A DNA stretch of 64,000 nucleotides from Hexactinellida sp. DTS-2022 (lineage: Eukaryota; Porifera; Hexactinellida). The notes beneath the pieces are model-generated. The model searched no databases. It had not been told where the DNA came from and saw nothing but the letters and a program-made list of their open reading frames with translations. Shown one piece after another: positions 1 through 9,589 of the stretch. A program made the translations under genes and the position numbers. Location of the stretch: contig JAPNXP010000006.1 in the NCBI GenBank assembly GCA_028753945.1, forward strand, positions 682,001 through 746,000, written 5' to 3'. Every line of letters starts with the position of its first letter. The stretch's first letter is position 1.

Positions 1-10
1 AACAATACAG

Positions 11-211
11 TTACAAGCTACGCTTACTATCGAAGGTTTCTCTCCGTCCCAATCTCCCCTCTAGCCTCCGCTCCCGTCCGGTCGGTCTGCCCCTCTTGAA
101 TTCCTCCAGGTACCCTGGGCCCTCTCTCCGGTCCCGCCCCAGACCCAGCCGGTCCGAGGGCGGCCGTCTGCCGTCGTAGTAGCGCGAGCGGATCCTATCT
201 CGGTAGTCCAT
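11..211 (-). CDS. Arg-rich ORF or exon fragment, doubtful
   Basis: A 66-codon open frame beginning MDYRDRIRSRYYDG is very rich in Arg, Asp and Gly, like low-complexity RNA-binding tails, and is far more GC-rich than its surroundings. The frame can be opened upstream to 259, but those codons lie in a transposon end, so I start at the internal Met. A GTAAGC near position 26 could be a splice donor, which would make this an internal exon of a gene running off the left edge. No family is recognised. It may instead be chance coding in GC-rich repeat DNA. Confidence 0.2.
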   Translation of the reverse strand: MDYRDRIRSRYYDGRRPPSDRLGLGRDRREGPGYLEEFKRGRPTGRERRLEGRLGRRETFDSKRSL

Positions 212-218
212 ATAACCA

Positions 219-240
219 CAGTGCAACCTCGCTAGTACAA
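219..240. repeat. Solo terminal repeat of TA-flanked MITE family A
   Basis: CAGTGCAACCTCGCTAGTAC matches the ends of the family A elements at 4895-5051 and elsewhere. No matching second end lies nearby, so this is a remnant. Confidence 0.5.
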
Positions 241-260
241 CACGGGATATGTGAACCAAG

Positions 261-427
261 GAATTATCCAGGAGCGCGAAACGCTCCTTTTAATTAAGGT
301 ATGATTTTTGGTAAATTTGAATTTAGGAGCGCAAAAATTTGGAATCCTCTCCTATACCGTAACATTATTTGTGATTTAGGCGCATAAAATTGGATCAGAC
401 AAGGATTAGGAGCGTATTTACAAATGG
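261..427. repeat. Dispersed repeat R1, copy 1
   Basis: About 165 bp, from GAATTATCCAGGAGCGCG to TAGGAGCGTATTTACAAATGG. It is largely matched by 1226-1389 in the same orientation. It starts with a short hairpin (GGAGCG..CGCTCC), and the word AGGAGCGC recurs three times inside. No open frame of interest. Confidence 0.75.
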
Positions 428-467
428 CTGAATAAGTTATTACATTGATATAAAAATATTTTTAGTC

Positions 468-660
468 CCCTCAAAACGCTAGGGCTTTAGGGACGTGGTC
501 CCTAAAACGCTGGGCATCCCCAAAGCGCGCTTACACCGGTCCAGAAAATCCATGATAAACCCCTGTTAAGATAAGTTTGAAGAAAGCATCAATTATTTCA
601 CATTAATCATTGAAAGGCTTTGAGGACCCCGTCCCTATATCGCTAGTGTTTTAAAGCCCA
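468..660. repeat. Fold-back element, interrupted copy
   Basis: The left arm (about 468-543: AAAACGCTAGGG, TTTAGGGACG, CCCTAAAACGCTGGG, TACACCGGT) is followed by unrelated AT-rich DNA and then a partial right arm (about 614-660, ..CGCTAGTGTTTT). It belongs to the same family as the intact fold-back at 667-797. Confidence 0.55.
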
Positions 661-666
661 GGGGGC

Positions 667-797
667 CCAAAACGCTAGCGATTTAGGGACGGGGTCCGTA
701 AAACGCTGGGGTCCCCAAAACGCGTTTACACCGGTGTAAGCGAGTTATGGGAACCCAGCGTTTTAGGGCTCCTATCCCTCAATCGCTAGTGTTTTGG
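667..797. repeat. Fold-back (long inverted repeat) element
   Basis: A nearly continuous imperfect palindrome with two arms of about 60 bp. The outer ends are CCAAAACGCTAGCGATT and its complement, and the centre is the perfect palindrome ACACCGGTGT. There is almost no loop, so either RNA or single-stranded DNA from it would form one long hairpin. Confidence 0.7.
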
Positions 798-1074
798 TCC
801 GGCCGGGCCAAATGGATCCCGGACCCAATATTTCTGACATTTTTGGTCCGGGTATATATTATTGTGTTCAATAGCCAATAGGGTATATATTCTAAATGAT
901 GAGACATCATGAGAGCATATTTCAATATTGAGTAATCTAGAATGTATTCGTATAGTTAGGATATTGGGATATTTCGATCTTGCCAGCTCCGCAGGCGTCA
1001 ATTTGATTTAATGGAAAATCCAAAGATATAAAGATTTGTAAAAGATGCAACAAAGTTGCATCGTGTATGCTGAG

Positions 1075-1190
1075 CAGGCTTGGGCCTGATTACAATTACA
1101 ACATTTCCTGTAATCATAATCGTAATCATAATCAAGCTTGTTATGAAGGAACTAATCGTAATCGTAATCACTTACTAGTAATCATCCCCA
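1075..1190. repeat. Dispersed repeat R2, copy 1 (GATTAC-rich)
   Basis: About 110 bp starting GCTTGGGCCTGATTACAATT, with short GTAATC/CATAATC reiterations, ending near ACTAGTA. It is matched in the same orientation by 5105-5215. The two copies bracket the NHL gene. Confidence 0.65.
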
Positions 1191-1225
1191 GGACACAAGC
1201 AATAATACATGTAGGCACAAGCAGG

Positions 1226-1389
1226 GAATTATCCAGGAGCGCGAGACGCTCCTTTTGGAGCATGATTTTGGGAAAATTGAATTTAGGAGCGCGAAAATTT
1301 GGAATCTTCTCCTATACCGTAACATTAATTTGTGATTTAGGCGTATGAAAATTGGATCAGACCAGGATTAGGAGCGTATTTACAAATGG
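1226..1389. repeat. Dispersed repeat R1, copy 2
   Basis: Second copy of the 165-bp repeat at 261-427, differing by scattered substitutions and a short deletion after the opening hairpin. It has the same start (GAATTATCCAGGAGCGCG) and a near-identical end. Confidence 0.75.
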
Positions 1390-1451
1390 ATGTATAATAC
1401 ACTGGGCACAAGGTACAATAATTGGTTGGAGTGGATTCATAAGTAAGCTAA

Positions 1452-1511
1452 TCTTCTAAATGATGAAGCATTTGATTAAACTTTTCTAAATGATGAAGAA
1501 TTTGATTAAAC
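1452..1511. repeat. Two tandem 30-bp units
   Basis: TTCTAAATGATGAAG followed by (C/A)ATTTGATTAAAC occurs twice head to tail with essentially one substitution. The rest of 1390-2026 holds no gene I can support. Confidence 0.7.
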
Positions 1512-1959
1512 TCTTCTTAAGATATTGGCCCGTGAATATGCTCTGAGAGCTTAGCAAGTTCAAGTTGAAAATGAAAATAAACAAAGCGTACAGAGTAATG
1601 CATCAAATTTTGTGTTGAAATTGAAGTCTCCAGAATTTCGATCATTCGAGTACACACAATTTACAAGTTACACAATTTAGTTGTATTTTGAGTTTGAATA
1701 GTGAAAGCTATAAATAGTTTCAGAGCAATTATTCATTATTTTGAAAGAAGGAACATTTTGGTGACTGCCACGTGGTATCCAATAAAAGCAAATCAATGAT
1801 TTCCAATAACTCAACTAATAACATTACATTACAAGTTAGCATACACAACCACAACACATAAGGATGGTATAATTCCCCACAAACAACCACGCTACACAAC
1901 TGAGATAGCTAATACAGTATGTCTGTGGTCACTGTAGACTCTAGGCACAGAACTAACAG

Positions 1960-1966
1960 TATATAA
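1960..1966 (+). promoter_or_regulatory. Possible TATA box of the NHL gene
   Basis: TATATAA lies 61 bp upstream of the ATG at 2027, a reasonable distance for a short 5' leader. Such words are common in AT-rich DNA, so this is only suggestive. Confidence 0.3.
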
Positions 1967-2026
1967 TTAATGCTAGTGTACAATCTGAATTTATTGCACA
2001 CATAACTCTATACACACTAATTCAAC

Positions 2027-3313
2027 ATGGCAACCGTATCAGGCAATGGGAATGCGGCCCCGGGGCCTGCTAACTTGGTTCCAGTTAGCAACAAGTTGCA
2101 GGACAGAATGAATGCTCTGAGAGAGGTCATTGATAGGCATAAGAGGGAGGTGTTGAGGGTGAGTGGGGAAATGAAACAGCTGATCGAAGCCAGGGCACAG
2201 CTGGTACTCCGGGAGCTGGAGGGCATATGGGACCAGGCGAATACCAGAATGAACTGCAAGAGGGAAGAAGTGAACAGAACGATCGAAGAAATAAACAAAC
2301 GAAAGAAAGAAATGGAAGATTTATTCAAAGGCTTGAGTCCGACGGAAATCCCTATCATCGAAATAGATAAAGCCATCAACTCCGTGCGAAGAGAGATGGA
2401 CACATATATTCCTTATGTTAAGCTCAGCTGGAGAGCTAGCGAGCTGCGGGAGAGCATACAGAGACTGTGTGCTTGTGAACAGCTCAATGTAGCGTTCAGG
2501 GAAGACACCAATGTTAGACTCAAGTGGGGTACATGTGGTAGAGGGACGGGAGATAAGGAACTGAGGAATCCATGTGGTATAGCTATAGATTCTATGAATA
2601 GTAGAATATTTGTAGCTGATGCGGGTAATAACAGAATACAGATATTCTCTTTTAATGGAGACTGGGTTCAAACTCTGGAAGATGAGCAAATGAAAGATCA
2701 AAGAAACATCAATTTTGTACACAATTCAGTGTTTGTTCAGTGCAGCAAAACAATTGTGAAATTCAATAGAACTAGTTTGGCCAGAGAATCTCACAAATCC
2801 TATGATTATCCCCTATCAGGAATCTGCACAGATGATACTAGTGTATATATGTGTGCTTTCAACAGAATGGAGCTAATAGTGCTAACTCATGAATTGATTG
2901 AAGAGAGACGCATGCCTCTAACCACTCAGTACAAACAAGAAGATACTCATATCATCGATATCTCACTAGCCAAAGAAGAGTTCTATGTTCTGCTATCTGG
3001 ATCAGAGTATCCAATTCAATCCTTCTCCAAACAAGGCACTCTAAACAGATGCATTATTCACAGAGAGTTGTTGTCGGATAATGTTTATTGTTTCTGTTTA
3101 GATCAACAACTGAATATACTGGTAGCAGATAGAGGTAGCGAACAAGTCAAGATATTCTCAAAAGAAGGAAAACTAATAACTCAATTTGGCAAAGAAGGAT
3201 CTGAGAAAGGAGAGTTCAGTGATCTGACAGGAATAGCAGTTGATGACTCAAATAATATTATAACAACAGATTGGAAGGTCAATTACATGCTACAGGCATT
3301 CTCTCCGAAGTGA
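2027..3313 (+). CDS. Coiled-coil NHL-repeat protein (TRIM-like, no RING or B-box)
   Basis: Intronless, 428 aa. Residues about 20-110 are rich in Glu, Arg, Lys and Leu and look like a coiled coil (RHKREVLRVSGEMKQLIEA...), the position a TRIM coiled coil would occupy. From about residue 170 the chain consists of NHL-type beta-propeller blades. The first is clear (NPCGIAID, IFVADAGNNRIQIFSFNG) and the last two are clear (ILVADRGSEQVKIFSKEGK; GEFSDLTGIAVDDSNNI). The blades between are degenerate. Known NHL propellers of TRIM2/3, TRIM71 and Brat bind RNA or protein. There is no RING, so ubiquitin-ligase activity is not expected from this chain alone. The ATG at 2027 is the first in frame, and its context (ACATGGC) is reasonable. 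An AATAAA at 3340 follows the stop. Such B-box-less proteins are often large lineage-specific families in invertebrates; the exact role is unknown. Confidence 0.85.
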   Translation: MATVSGNGNAAPGPANLVPVSNKLQDRMNALREVIDRHKREVLRVSGEMKQLIEARAQLVLRELEGIWDQANTRMNCKREEVNRTIEEINKRKKEMEDLFKGLSPTEIPIIEIDKAINSVRREMDTYIPYVKLSWRASELRESIQRLCACEQLNVAFREDTNVRLKWGTCGRGTGDKELRNPCGIAIDSMNSRIFVADAGNNRIQIFSFNGDWVQTLEDEQMKDQRNINFVHNSVFVQCSKTIVKFNRTSLARESHKSYDYPLSGICTDDTSVYMCAFNRMELIVLTHELIEERRMPLTTQYKQEDTHIIDISLAKEEFYVLLSGSEYPIQSFSKQGTLNRCIIHRELLSDNVYCFCLDQQLNILVADRGSEQVKIFSKEGKLITQFGKEGSEKGEFSDLTGIAVDDSNNIITTDWKVNYMLQAFSPK

Positions 3314-3339
3314 GATGAGACAGATATCCCATAGAACTG

Positions 3340-3345
3340 AATAAA
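3340..3345 (+). terminator. Polyadenylation signal AATAAA of the NHL gene
   Basis: AATAAA lies 27 bp after the stop codon, followed by T-rich DNA. Confidence 0.5.
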
Positions 3346-4894
3346 TACTAACAATGTATTTATTATTAACTTCGTTTATGAACTTTTTATATTTTTTGTA
3401 TTTCTAACTTGTTACTTATGGCATGCAATACTATTGGTTAAACTTCAAAACGAACCAAAGTCTCATGTTTGTCGTTCTTTAGTTGAATATTTGAAATAAC
3501 TTATAATTATTAATAACAAATATGTTAATGAATTAATCGAAACTGCTGTGGTTAATGTAATCCGTCAAGAAGCGACTGAGACCGAAAAGGCTATTACATT
3601 ACACTCTCGCTAATACAAACAGGAGATCCCAAACTATTTTTCGTATAAATTTGGGGGAAAATCTTAAATATTTGCATATTACAATGGTATTATTTAAAAA
3701 ATCGTCTCAGACAAGTATTTAGGTAGTATACTGTATGTTAATTAGTTTGGATTCAAAGGTTTGGACAAGTTTGGCTCGGGTTATTGGGGTCTTATTTTAT
3801 AGAGGCCTATAGGACATGTCATATTTCACTAATCCGAGCGATTAAAAAAAATCGGAACACCTCTGTTCGAATTGGCCAGGATATTTCTTTATATAAATTA
3901 TGCATAAATTCCTACATAAATGAAAATTGCCATATACGATACGTGAAATATGCAAATAAACACAACAACACACATCATTTAAACAACAACAAGTCAACAA
4001 CAACAAGACAGTAAGCTACTCTGCTAACATAAAACAAATATGATTAAACCGTTCCACATAATTACCCGGGAACAGTCCCCTGTACACATTTAAGAGATTA
4101 TAATACAAACACACAATATCTAACTTATGGAACAAAAATCTAACTAGGGCTTTATGTATTTCGATCCAGTATCTAACCGGACCGTATATTCTATCGAAAC
4201 TATGATCGTGATGGGAATCTGATTGAAAAATCTAACAATCGATCCCGATCCTTTTTTCTGATTCAGAATATATAAATAAATAGCCAGATAAATTTAGCAA
4301 TTACAATTCTTAACTTTAATAACAGCAGCTCAAACTATTACAGGGACACGCTTAACGGTCACGGGTCACCCCGGAATAGCGGCCACTCCGATATTTCGGG
4401 TACTTTAAAAATCCCGTTTGACTTCATATACTGGATATTAATAATAATATATTTAACTAATACCTCCATTTTTATCGGCCCCGGGGGTGACCGTAATTCT
4501 GGGGTTCCACTGTGTTAGTATATTGTATTATTATTTCCGTTGCCATACATATTTATTGTCAATCATATTACAATCGAAACCGGTTTATCTACCCAATTCT
4601 TTGCATGGAAACAAAGTATGAAACATCTGATAGTTAGAGTAAACCGATTGAAAATAAAATACAATTCGAATTTCTTACATATTTTGAATAAATAGTTAGT
4701 AAGAAAAACCCGGTGTTAGTAAAAAAGGGTTTTGACAGCACGTTATTTAGACATGGGACGAAAACTTTGGCTCAAAACATTAGAACTTACTTACAAGTTA
4801 CAACATAATGTCAACCAGTGAATTGATAAATTACAGAATTTATAAAAGAAAGGGTATAAAGATCGTTATGGATAGTAAATCCTTTTAGAAACTA
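3346..4894. other. Intergenic, no gene seen
   Basis: AT-rich DNA with frequent stops in all frames. The 76-codon ORF at 3784 is low-complexity Asn/His/Thr and not credible. It contains the inverted-repeat copy listed at 3605-3775. Around 4330-4510 there is a relatively GC-rich patch with CCCGG-containing words but no recognisable gene. Confidence 0.6.
3605..3775. repeat. Inverted repeat R3, left copy
   Basis: The stretch CCCAAACTATTTTTCGTATA ... TATTTAGGTAGTATACT ... GGTTTGGACAA is found again on the opposite strand at 11430-11570 with good similarity over about 140-170 bp. The two copies lie downstream of methyltransferase copies 1 and 2, which are themselves inverted. Confidence 0.7.
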
Positions 4895-5051
4895 CAGTAG
4901 AACCCCGTTAGTACATGGGTAATACGAACACTATTCCAGTCATCTTCAAAGCCTTTTCAATATTATAATATTGGTCAACACGGCTCCAAATAAGGCGAAC
5001 ACATTTTGACAGCGACAGTCCACTAATATTCGTACTAACGAGGTTCAACTG
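4895..5051. mobile_element. MITE, family A (pogo/Tigger-like), copy A1
   Basis: Ends CAGTAGAACCCCGTTAGTAC and GTACTAACGAGGTTCAACTG form inverted repeats, and TA flanks both sides. The internal words CTTCAAAGCCTTTTCAAT and AAATAAGGCGAACACATTTT recur in the other family A copies. It is non-coding. Confidence 0.8.
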
Positions 5052-5104
5052 TAGATTCGGAATTGGATCCTTCTTTCTAGGATCGTCTGATGTCCTGGAG
5101 TCCC

Positions 5105-5215
5105 AGACAAAAGCAGGCTTGGGGCTGATTACGATTACAGCATTTCCTGTAATCATAATCAAGCTTTTTTGACGGATCTAATCGTTATCGTTATCGTAAT
5201 CACTCACTAGTAGGC
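5105..5215. repeat. Dispersed repeat R2, copy 2
   Basis: Copy of 1075-1190: GCTTGGGGCTGATTACGATT, then TTTCCTGTAATCATAATCAA, then an ATCGTTATCG/GTAATC run. It lies just beyond MITE A1. Confidence 0.65.
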
Positions 5216-5468
5216 TTGAATATATGACAGACATGCACATGATGGGTGAAAGAATAGAATAGAATAGTTTAGGGAAATAGAATTGTAAAAGAACTAGCTC
5301 ATGAATAATAATATGCATTACCATCACAAAGTTTGAGAATATAGTTGGAAGTTTGCTAAAAACTAAGTCTAAGTTATGGAACTAAACCATAAATGAAAAT
5401 AAATAAAGTAAATTCAACTACTGCAAGGTTTCCACCTCAACCGAACTGATCAACATATTGTGTACAAA

Positions 5469-6176
5469 TTAACACACTTTGTAAACAATGTAGCAACCAA
5501 TGACAGGTAAATCGCCATAATCCATATGAGAATAATCATCTAAAATGCGACTGATCTCATTCCACACACCATCCGCTTGCATTTCTTCCAATTTTTGTTT
5601 ATATCCGAGTTTTTCATTTTCCAGATTCTTCTCTCTGAAGGAAATACACACCAATCCGCCTGGCTTTACAAAGCTTGCCATTTTATCCAAGGTTTCTGAT
5701 ACCAGGTCTCCAAGCACAAAGCAACCGATACTAACAGCATGGTCAAATTGCTTATAGTATTTCTCCATATCATCATTATTCAGGTCACAAAGAATGAATT
5801 CATTGTAAACATCCTTCTTCTTCGCCTCCTCCAACATACCAGGACTAATATCCATAGCAACTATATTGGTGTACCCGCTCTGTTCCTTCAGCATCTGTCC
5901 CACGGCTCCTGTCCCAGCTCCCACATCCAGTATCCTCGTGTCTTTAGGGCAATTCATCTCATTCAGGTATTTGGACAATTCGCGAGCCCCAATGGATTGT
6001 AAGACGCACTTTCCTTTGTCCGAAACCTCATCATAGTAATAGGCATTCCGGTCATATAATTCCTGGACCTCTTTGGACCCTAGCTCTTTGGTGTCATCTG
6101 AATGTCTCGATAATATGTATTTGTACAACTCAGTTTTCTTGTCTTCTTCTGTAAAATTTGTACCGTCTGATGCCAT
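5469..6176 (-). CDS. METTL27-like SAM-dependent methyltransferase, copy 1
   Basis: Intronless, 235 aa, class I methyltransferase of the METTL27 (WBSCR27) type. Motif I is RILDVGAGTGAVG (about residues 87-99). The acidic post-I strand VAMDISPGMLEEAKKKDVY, ILCDL and VKPGGLVCISFR follow in the order seen in METTL27. The substrate of this family is not established. The N-terminal 65 residues and last 30 residues differ from copies 2 and 3, while the middle of about 135 residues is almost identical down to synonymous sites. The tail combines VWNEISRILDDYSHMD, as in copy 2, with a DLPV.G..IV.KVC end, as in copy 3. The N-terminal FTEEDK..ELYKY matches the siblings, so the start is secure. It is divergent from copy 2. 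Confidence 0.9.
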   Translation of the reverse strand: MASDGTNFTEEDKKTELYKYILSRHSDDTKELGSKEVQELYDRNAYYYDEVSDKGKCVLQSIGARELSKYLNEMNCPKDTRILDVGAGTGAVGQMLKEQSGYTNIVAMDISPGMLEEAKKKDVYNEFILCDLNNDDMEKYYKQFDHAVSIGCFVLGDLVSETLDKMASFVKPGGLVCISFREKNLENEKLGYKQKLEEMQADGVWNEISRILDDYSHMDYGDLPVIGCYIVYKVC

Positions 6177-8755
6177 TGACGAAATAATTGTTATTTAAAT
6201 AATAATAATTAAAAATAAATAAATATAAAATGAATTATGAAACTCCAAGGTATTTATGTAAATTTAATTACAAAGTGTTATCGCAATCTTAAAATGTGAA
6301 TCATCCAGCCACGAGTTAATGCTACTAGTCACCAGCAGTTTCAGATGAGCTCATTGATATTAATTAAGGGTGCTCTGTACTCATAGGCGCCGAAAGGGGG
6401 GGGGTCAGGGAGGGTGTCACCCCCCCTGGCCGAGGAGAATTCAGGGGAAAAAAATGGAAAATTCTTGATTCCATAACGAGTTTGTATAAATATCAGTGGA
6501 TGATGTATATATCTTTACAATTATGCCCATCAAACATTGATTTTATCCCCATAAGCATTGTTTTTTGAACTTTCACATTTGAATATTACGTCACACCCCC
6601 CCTAGCGTTTGAGAGTTTCGGCGCCCATGTCTGTACTGATATTTTGACACCCGACGACCTAATGTTTTTATTGCGTTTTTGGATAGTACTAATATATCTA
6701 AGATATCCCTGAAAATATTAGAGTTCTACTATGTATATATCCTTAGTTATGAACTAGACAATGTCAATATAGGCCTAATCCATACTAGCCAAATATTTAA
6801 AAAAAATTTTTATGTTAGTTTTTAGCGCGAAACATGTCAATTATAAAATATACCTGAGTCAATACTCAATGTTTTAAATCGAACCGAAATATGCTTTTTC
6901 TTTAATCTACTCTATGTTATTGTCATTTTTGTGAAATTGGTCAAAAAAAAACCACTATTTTTCATTAAAAGTATACTAATTCAATTTTTTTGTATAATAT
7001 TGCCAAAACTGCCCGCTTTTAAAACATGCGCCTACATATACTGAGCATTTTAAAAAAAAGTTTGACTTTCTAGAATAAAAATTCACTTTTTTACATCCAT
7101 ATGCCCAAATGGTCTTTTTTTACACCTTCATAATTAGCATTTAATTAATTTGTGTCGAAGTGGCTGAGTCCAGAATATGAAAGTGCGAAGAAAAGGAGTT
7201 CCAAACTGCATAAAATAGCTAATGTCATTTGAAATTGAATTAGACTATTTTTAGCAATTTAGAGCTAAGCTCTATCTCATTTGGATCAGAAGTTGGATTT
7301 TTGTCACCCTTTTAACATATTGCCACTTTGACACCACCATATTTGGGCATTTGAAATCAGAACACATCATTCGAATTATAATATAATCCCAAAAGTTTAT
7401 CCAATGAGTAAGAAATAGTATCATGATGTGACTAGAATTTTAGAGCTAGTCTCTGCTGTCCAGAGATCAAGAGTTACAAAATTTGATTCGTCATCAAAAT
7501 TGGGCACATCAAATTACCATATATGGTCATGTTAAAAAGTGTGACACCTAGAGTCCTAAAATGTATTATAAACGTATAGAAAGTCAGGTATTTACAGTAT
7601 TTTCTAATGCCTATGATCATTTTATCTCAAAGCGTTTCTGAAATATCAACAGGTGTGAAATGTCAGATTTTTTGCCCCCTTCTGTGGCCCAAAAGTCCAT
7701 AACTTATCGAATAATGATTGGATCGTGTTGTGTAACGTCTCATTTTGTGCGCAAATGCTATTTCCATATTTGTATTACCAAATTGGTGTTTTATATAATA
7801 CATTATTGTATATTTGAGGGCCTTGAGGTGTGAAAATATGACAGAACAGACAAAACCATAGTCATAAATTGGTCATAACTCATGATATAATATTGTAAAA
7901 GTGTTGAAAACAAATGCTACGCATAGATAAGAAGCTGGCGCATTTTTATGAAGAATAACAGAATTATTCTGATGTCCAATTTCCCACAGTAATATATGAT
8001 CACCGGGTACTTGCATACCCTTCATATTCTTTTATGCCCCTAATTTCCTAATTTTTGACATATTCCTGAACTTTTTGACGTGAACCTGTATATTTTGACC
8101 TGTAGATTCCGAAATTTTTAATTTTGGGAACAATATATGGCAGTGTAGAATTTTATCACCTCTTTTGATGTTGAAATTCGGAAAAATTCGTGGGCCGCAG
8201 CCTTAGAATGCTTATAAAACCAAAAATAACAATCAGAAAGTCAAAAAATTTCTCTGGGGTAACACATGATACATCCTCAGACCCTTGAACTAGAATTGAA
8301 AAATTTTTCTTCTAACATTTTATAACGATAGTTTAGTGCACGACTGCGTTTTATGATTATTTTGAAAAAATGCCCTTTAGCATCGTTTCTTCTGCAAAAA
8401 TAAATAAAATAAAAATTATTATTGAGAGGAAATAGTCTCATAATAATATGTTCAAAAATTCGAAAAGATTCAACAATTTTTGAAAAAATGTCATGCCCAT
8501 ATAAGGAAGTCGACGTCTTATTTTATTAAAAAACACCATCTTGATTGAAAATTAAGAAAAAAAAATCTTAGAAGTCAATCTCTATCTCATCTAGAGTATT
8601 CCTAGTAGTAAATTATGCAATTCTGAGATTCACCGTGAACGCCCGAATATCAATACAGAATACCCTTAAGTCTCTACTTTAGCAACAACACTTTATTGAG
8701 AATTCATGGTAACGGAGCGACCTAGGTATTCATTACTATTTATAATTACGTAATA
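6177..8755. other. Intergenic, old repeat DNA, no gene seen
   Basis: Apart from the MITE at 6386-6625, about 6640-8650 is AT-rich with no credible open frame. Parts of it resemble the element at 11813-13222: AATTTAGAGCTAAGCTCTA at about 7256 and 12644, GTCATCAAAATTGG at about 7490 and 12697, and ACAAAATGTATTAT-like words. I read it as a decayed relative of that element. Confidence 0.5.
6386..6625. mobile_element. 240-bp MITE with GGCGCCGAAA ends
   Basis: GGCGCCGAAA followed by a run of G at the left end is mirrored by CCCCCCC..TTTCGGCGCC at the right end. The inside is AT-rich and non-coding. The family is not identified. Confidence 0.6.
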
Positions 8756-8936
8756 CAGTAGAATCTCGTTAGTAAATTGATACGAATTCCAGGTAATAGG
8801 ATTACGTACACTATTTCAGTCCCCTTCAAAACCCTTTTCAATACAAATGTTATTGGTAAATACGAATTCTGGATAAGGCGAACGCATTTTGATGGTCCCG
8901 GTGTTCGTACTAATGAGGTTCAATTATATATTATAT
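8756..8936. mobile_element. MITE, family A, copy A2
   Basis: Left end CAGTAGAATCTCGTTAGTA; internal TTTCAGTCCCCTTCAAAACC and GGATAAGGCGAACGCATTTT; right end TTCGTACTAATGAGGTTCAA. The 81-codon ORF crossing it is a by-product. Confidence 0.75.
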
Positions 8937-9589
8937 TAATATATTTACTAGTTTATCGATGTACCAAATGCTATTCTGATAAATACAAAAGGGTACACAA
9001 AAGGAGCGCGCTCCAAAAGTGAGGACCGCTGTTAGTTTAAATTTAGTTTCTATAATGAACAACATAAAATATAGATATTATCCTTTAGTGTAATTTATGT
9101 CAATTACACTGATAAACTCAATTTAAAATTGTTAAACTTGTTTCTTTGTTTCTTTGCCCGGGAATTTGGGGTTTTCACTTGGCTAGTGGCTGTTTAGTAA
9201 ACCATTTAAAAATGCAACTACAATTTCTTTAGATATCTTCTGTTTCCCATGGTTCATAATCTCTAAATGGACGTCCAACCATATACTTGCAGGGGTGGAA
9301 ATAGCTAGCTGTTAATAGAAAATTTGAGTTGTTAACAGCTTTTGTTTATTTAAATAAGTTGCTCCGCGCAAATTGTATCTGCAAAAAAATGGCTGTCCCA
9401 CCCCAGAAAATAGTGCATATTAGAACAACCCTAACACGGGTATATAAAATAAAATAAAATATCCGATCTACTATTAGGTCAACCGATTATAATAACTGCT
9501 AAATGCGTTGTTAACAGCATGTCAAGGGACTAATAATTATTTCAATGTATCTCCTTTGATATCTTATAGGAGACTTTTACTAATGTTAT

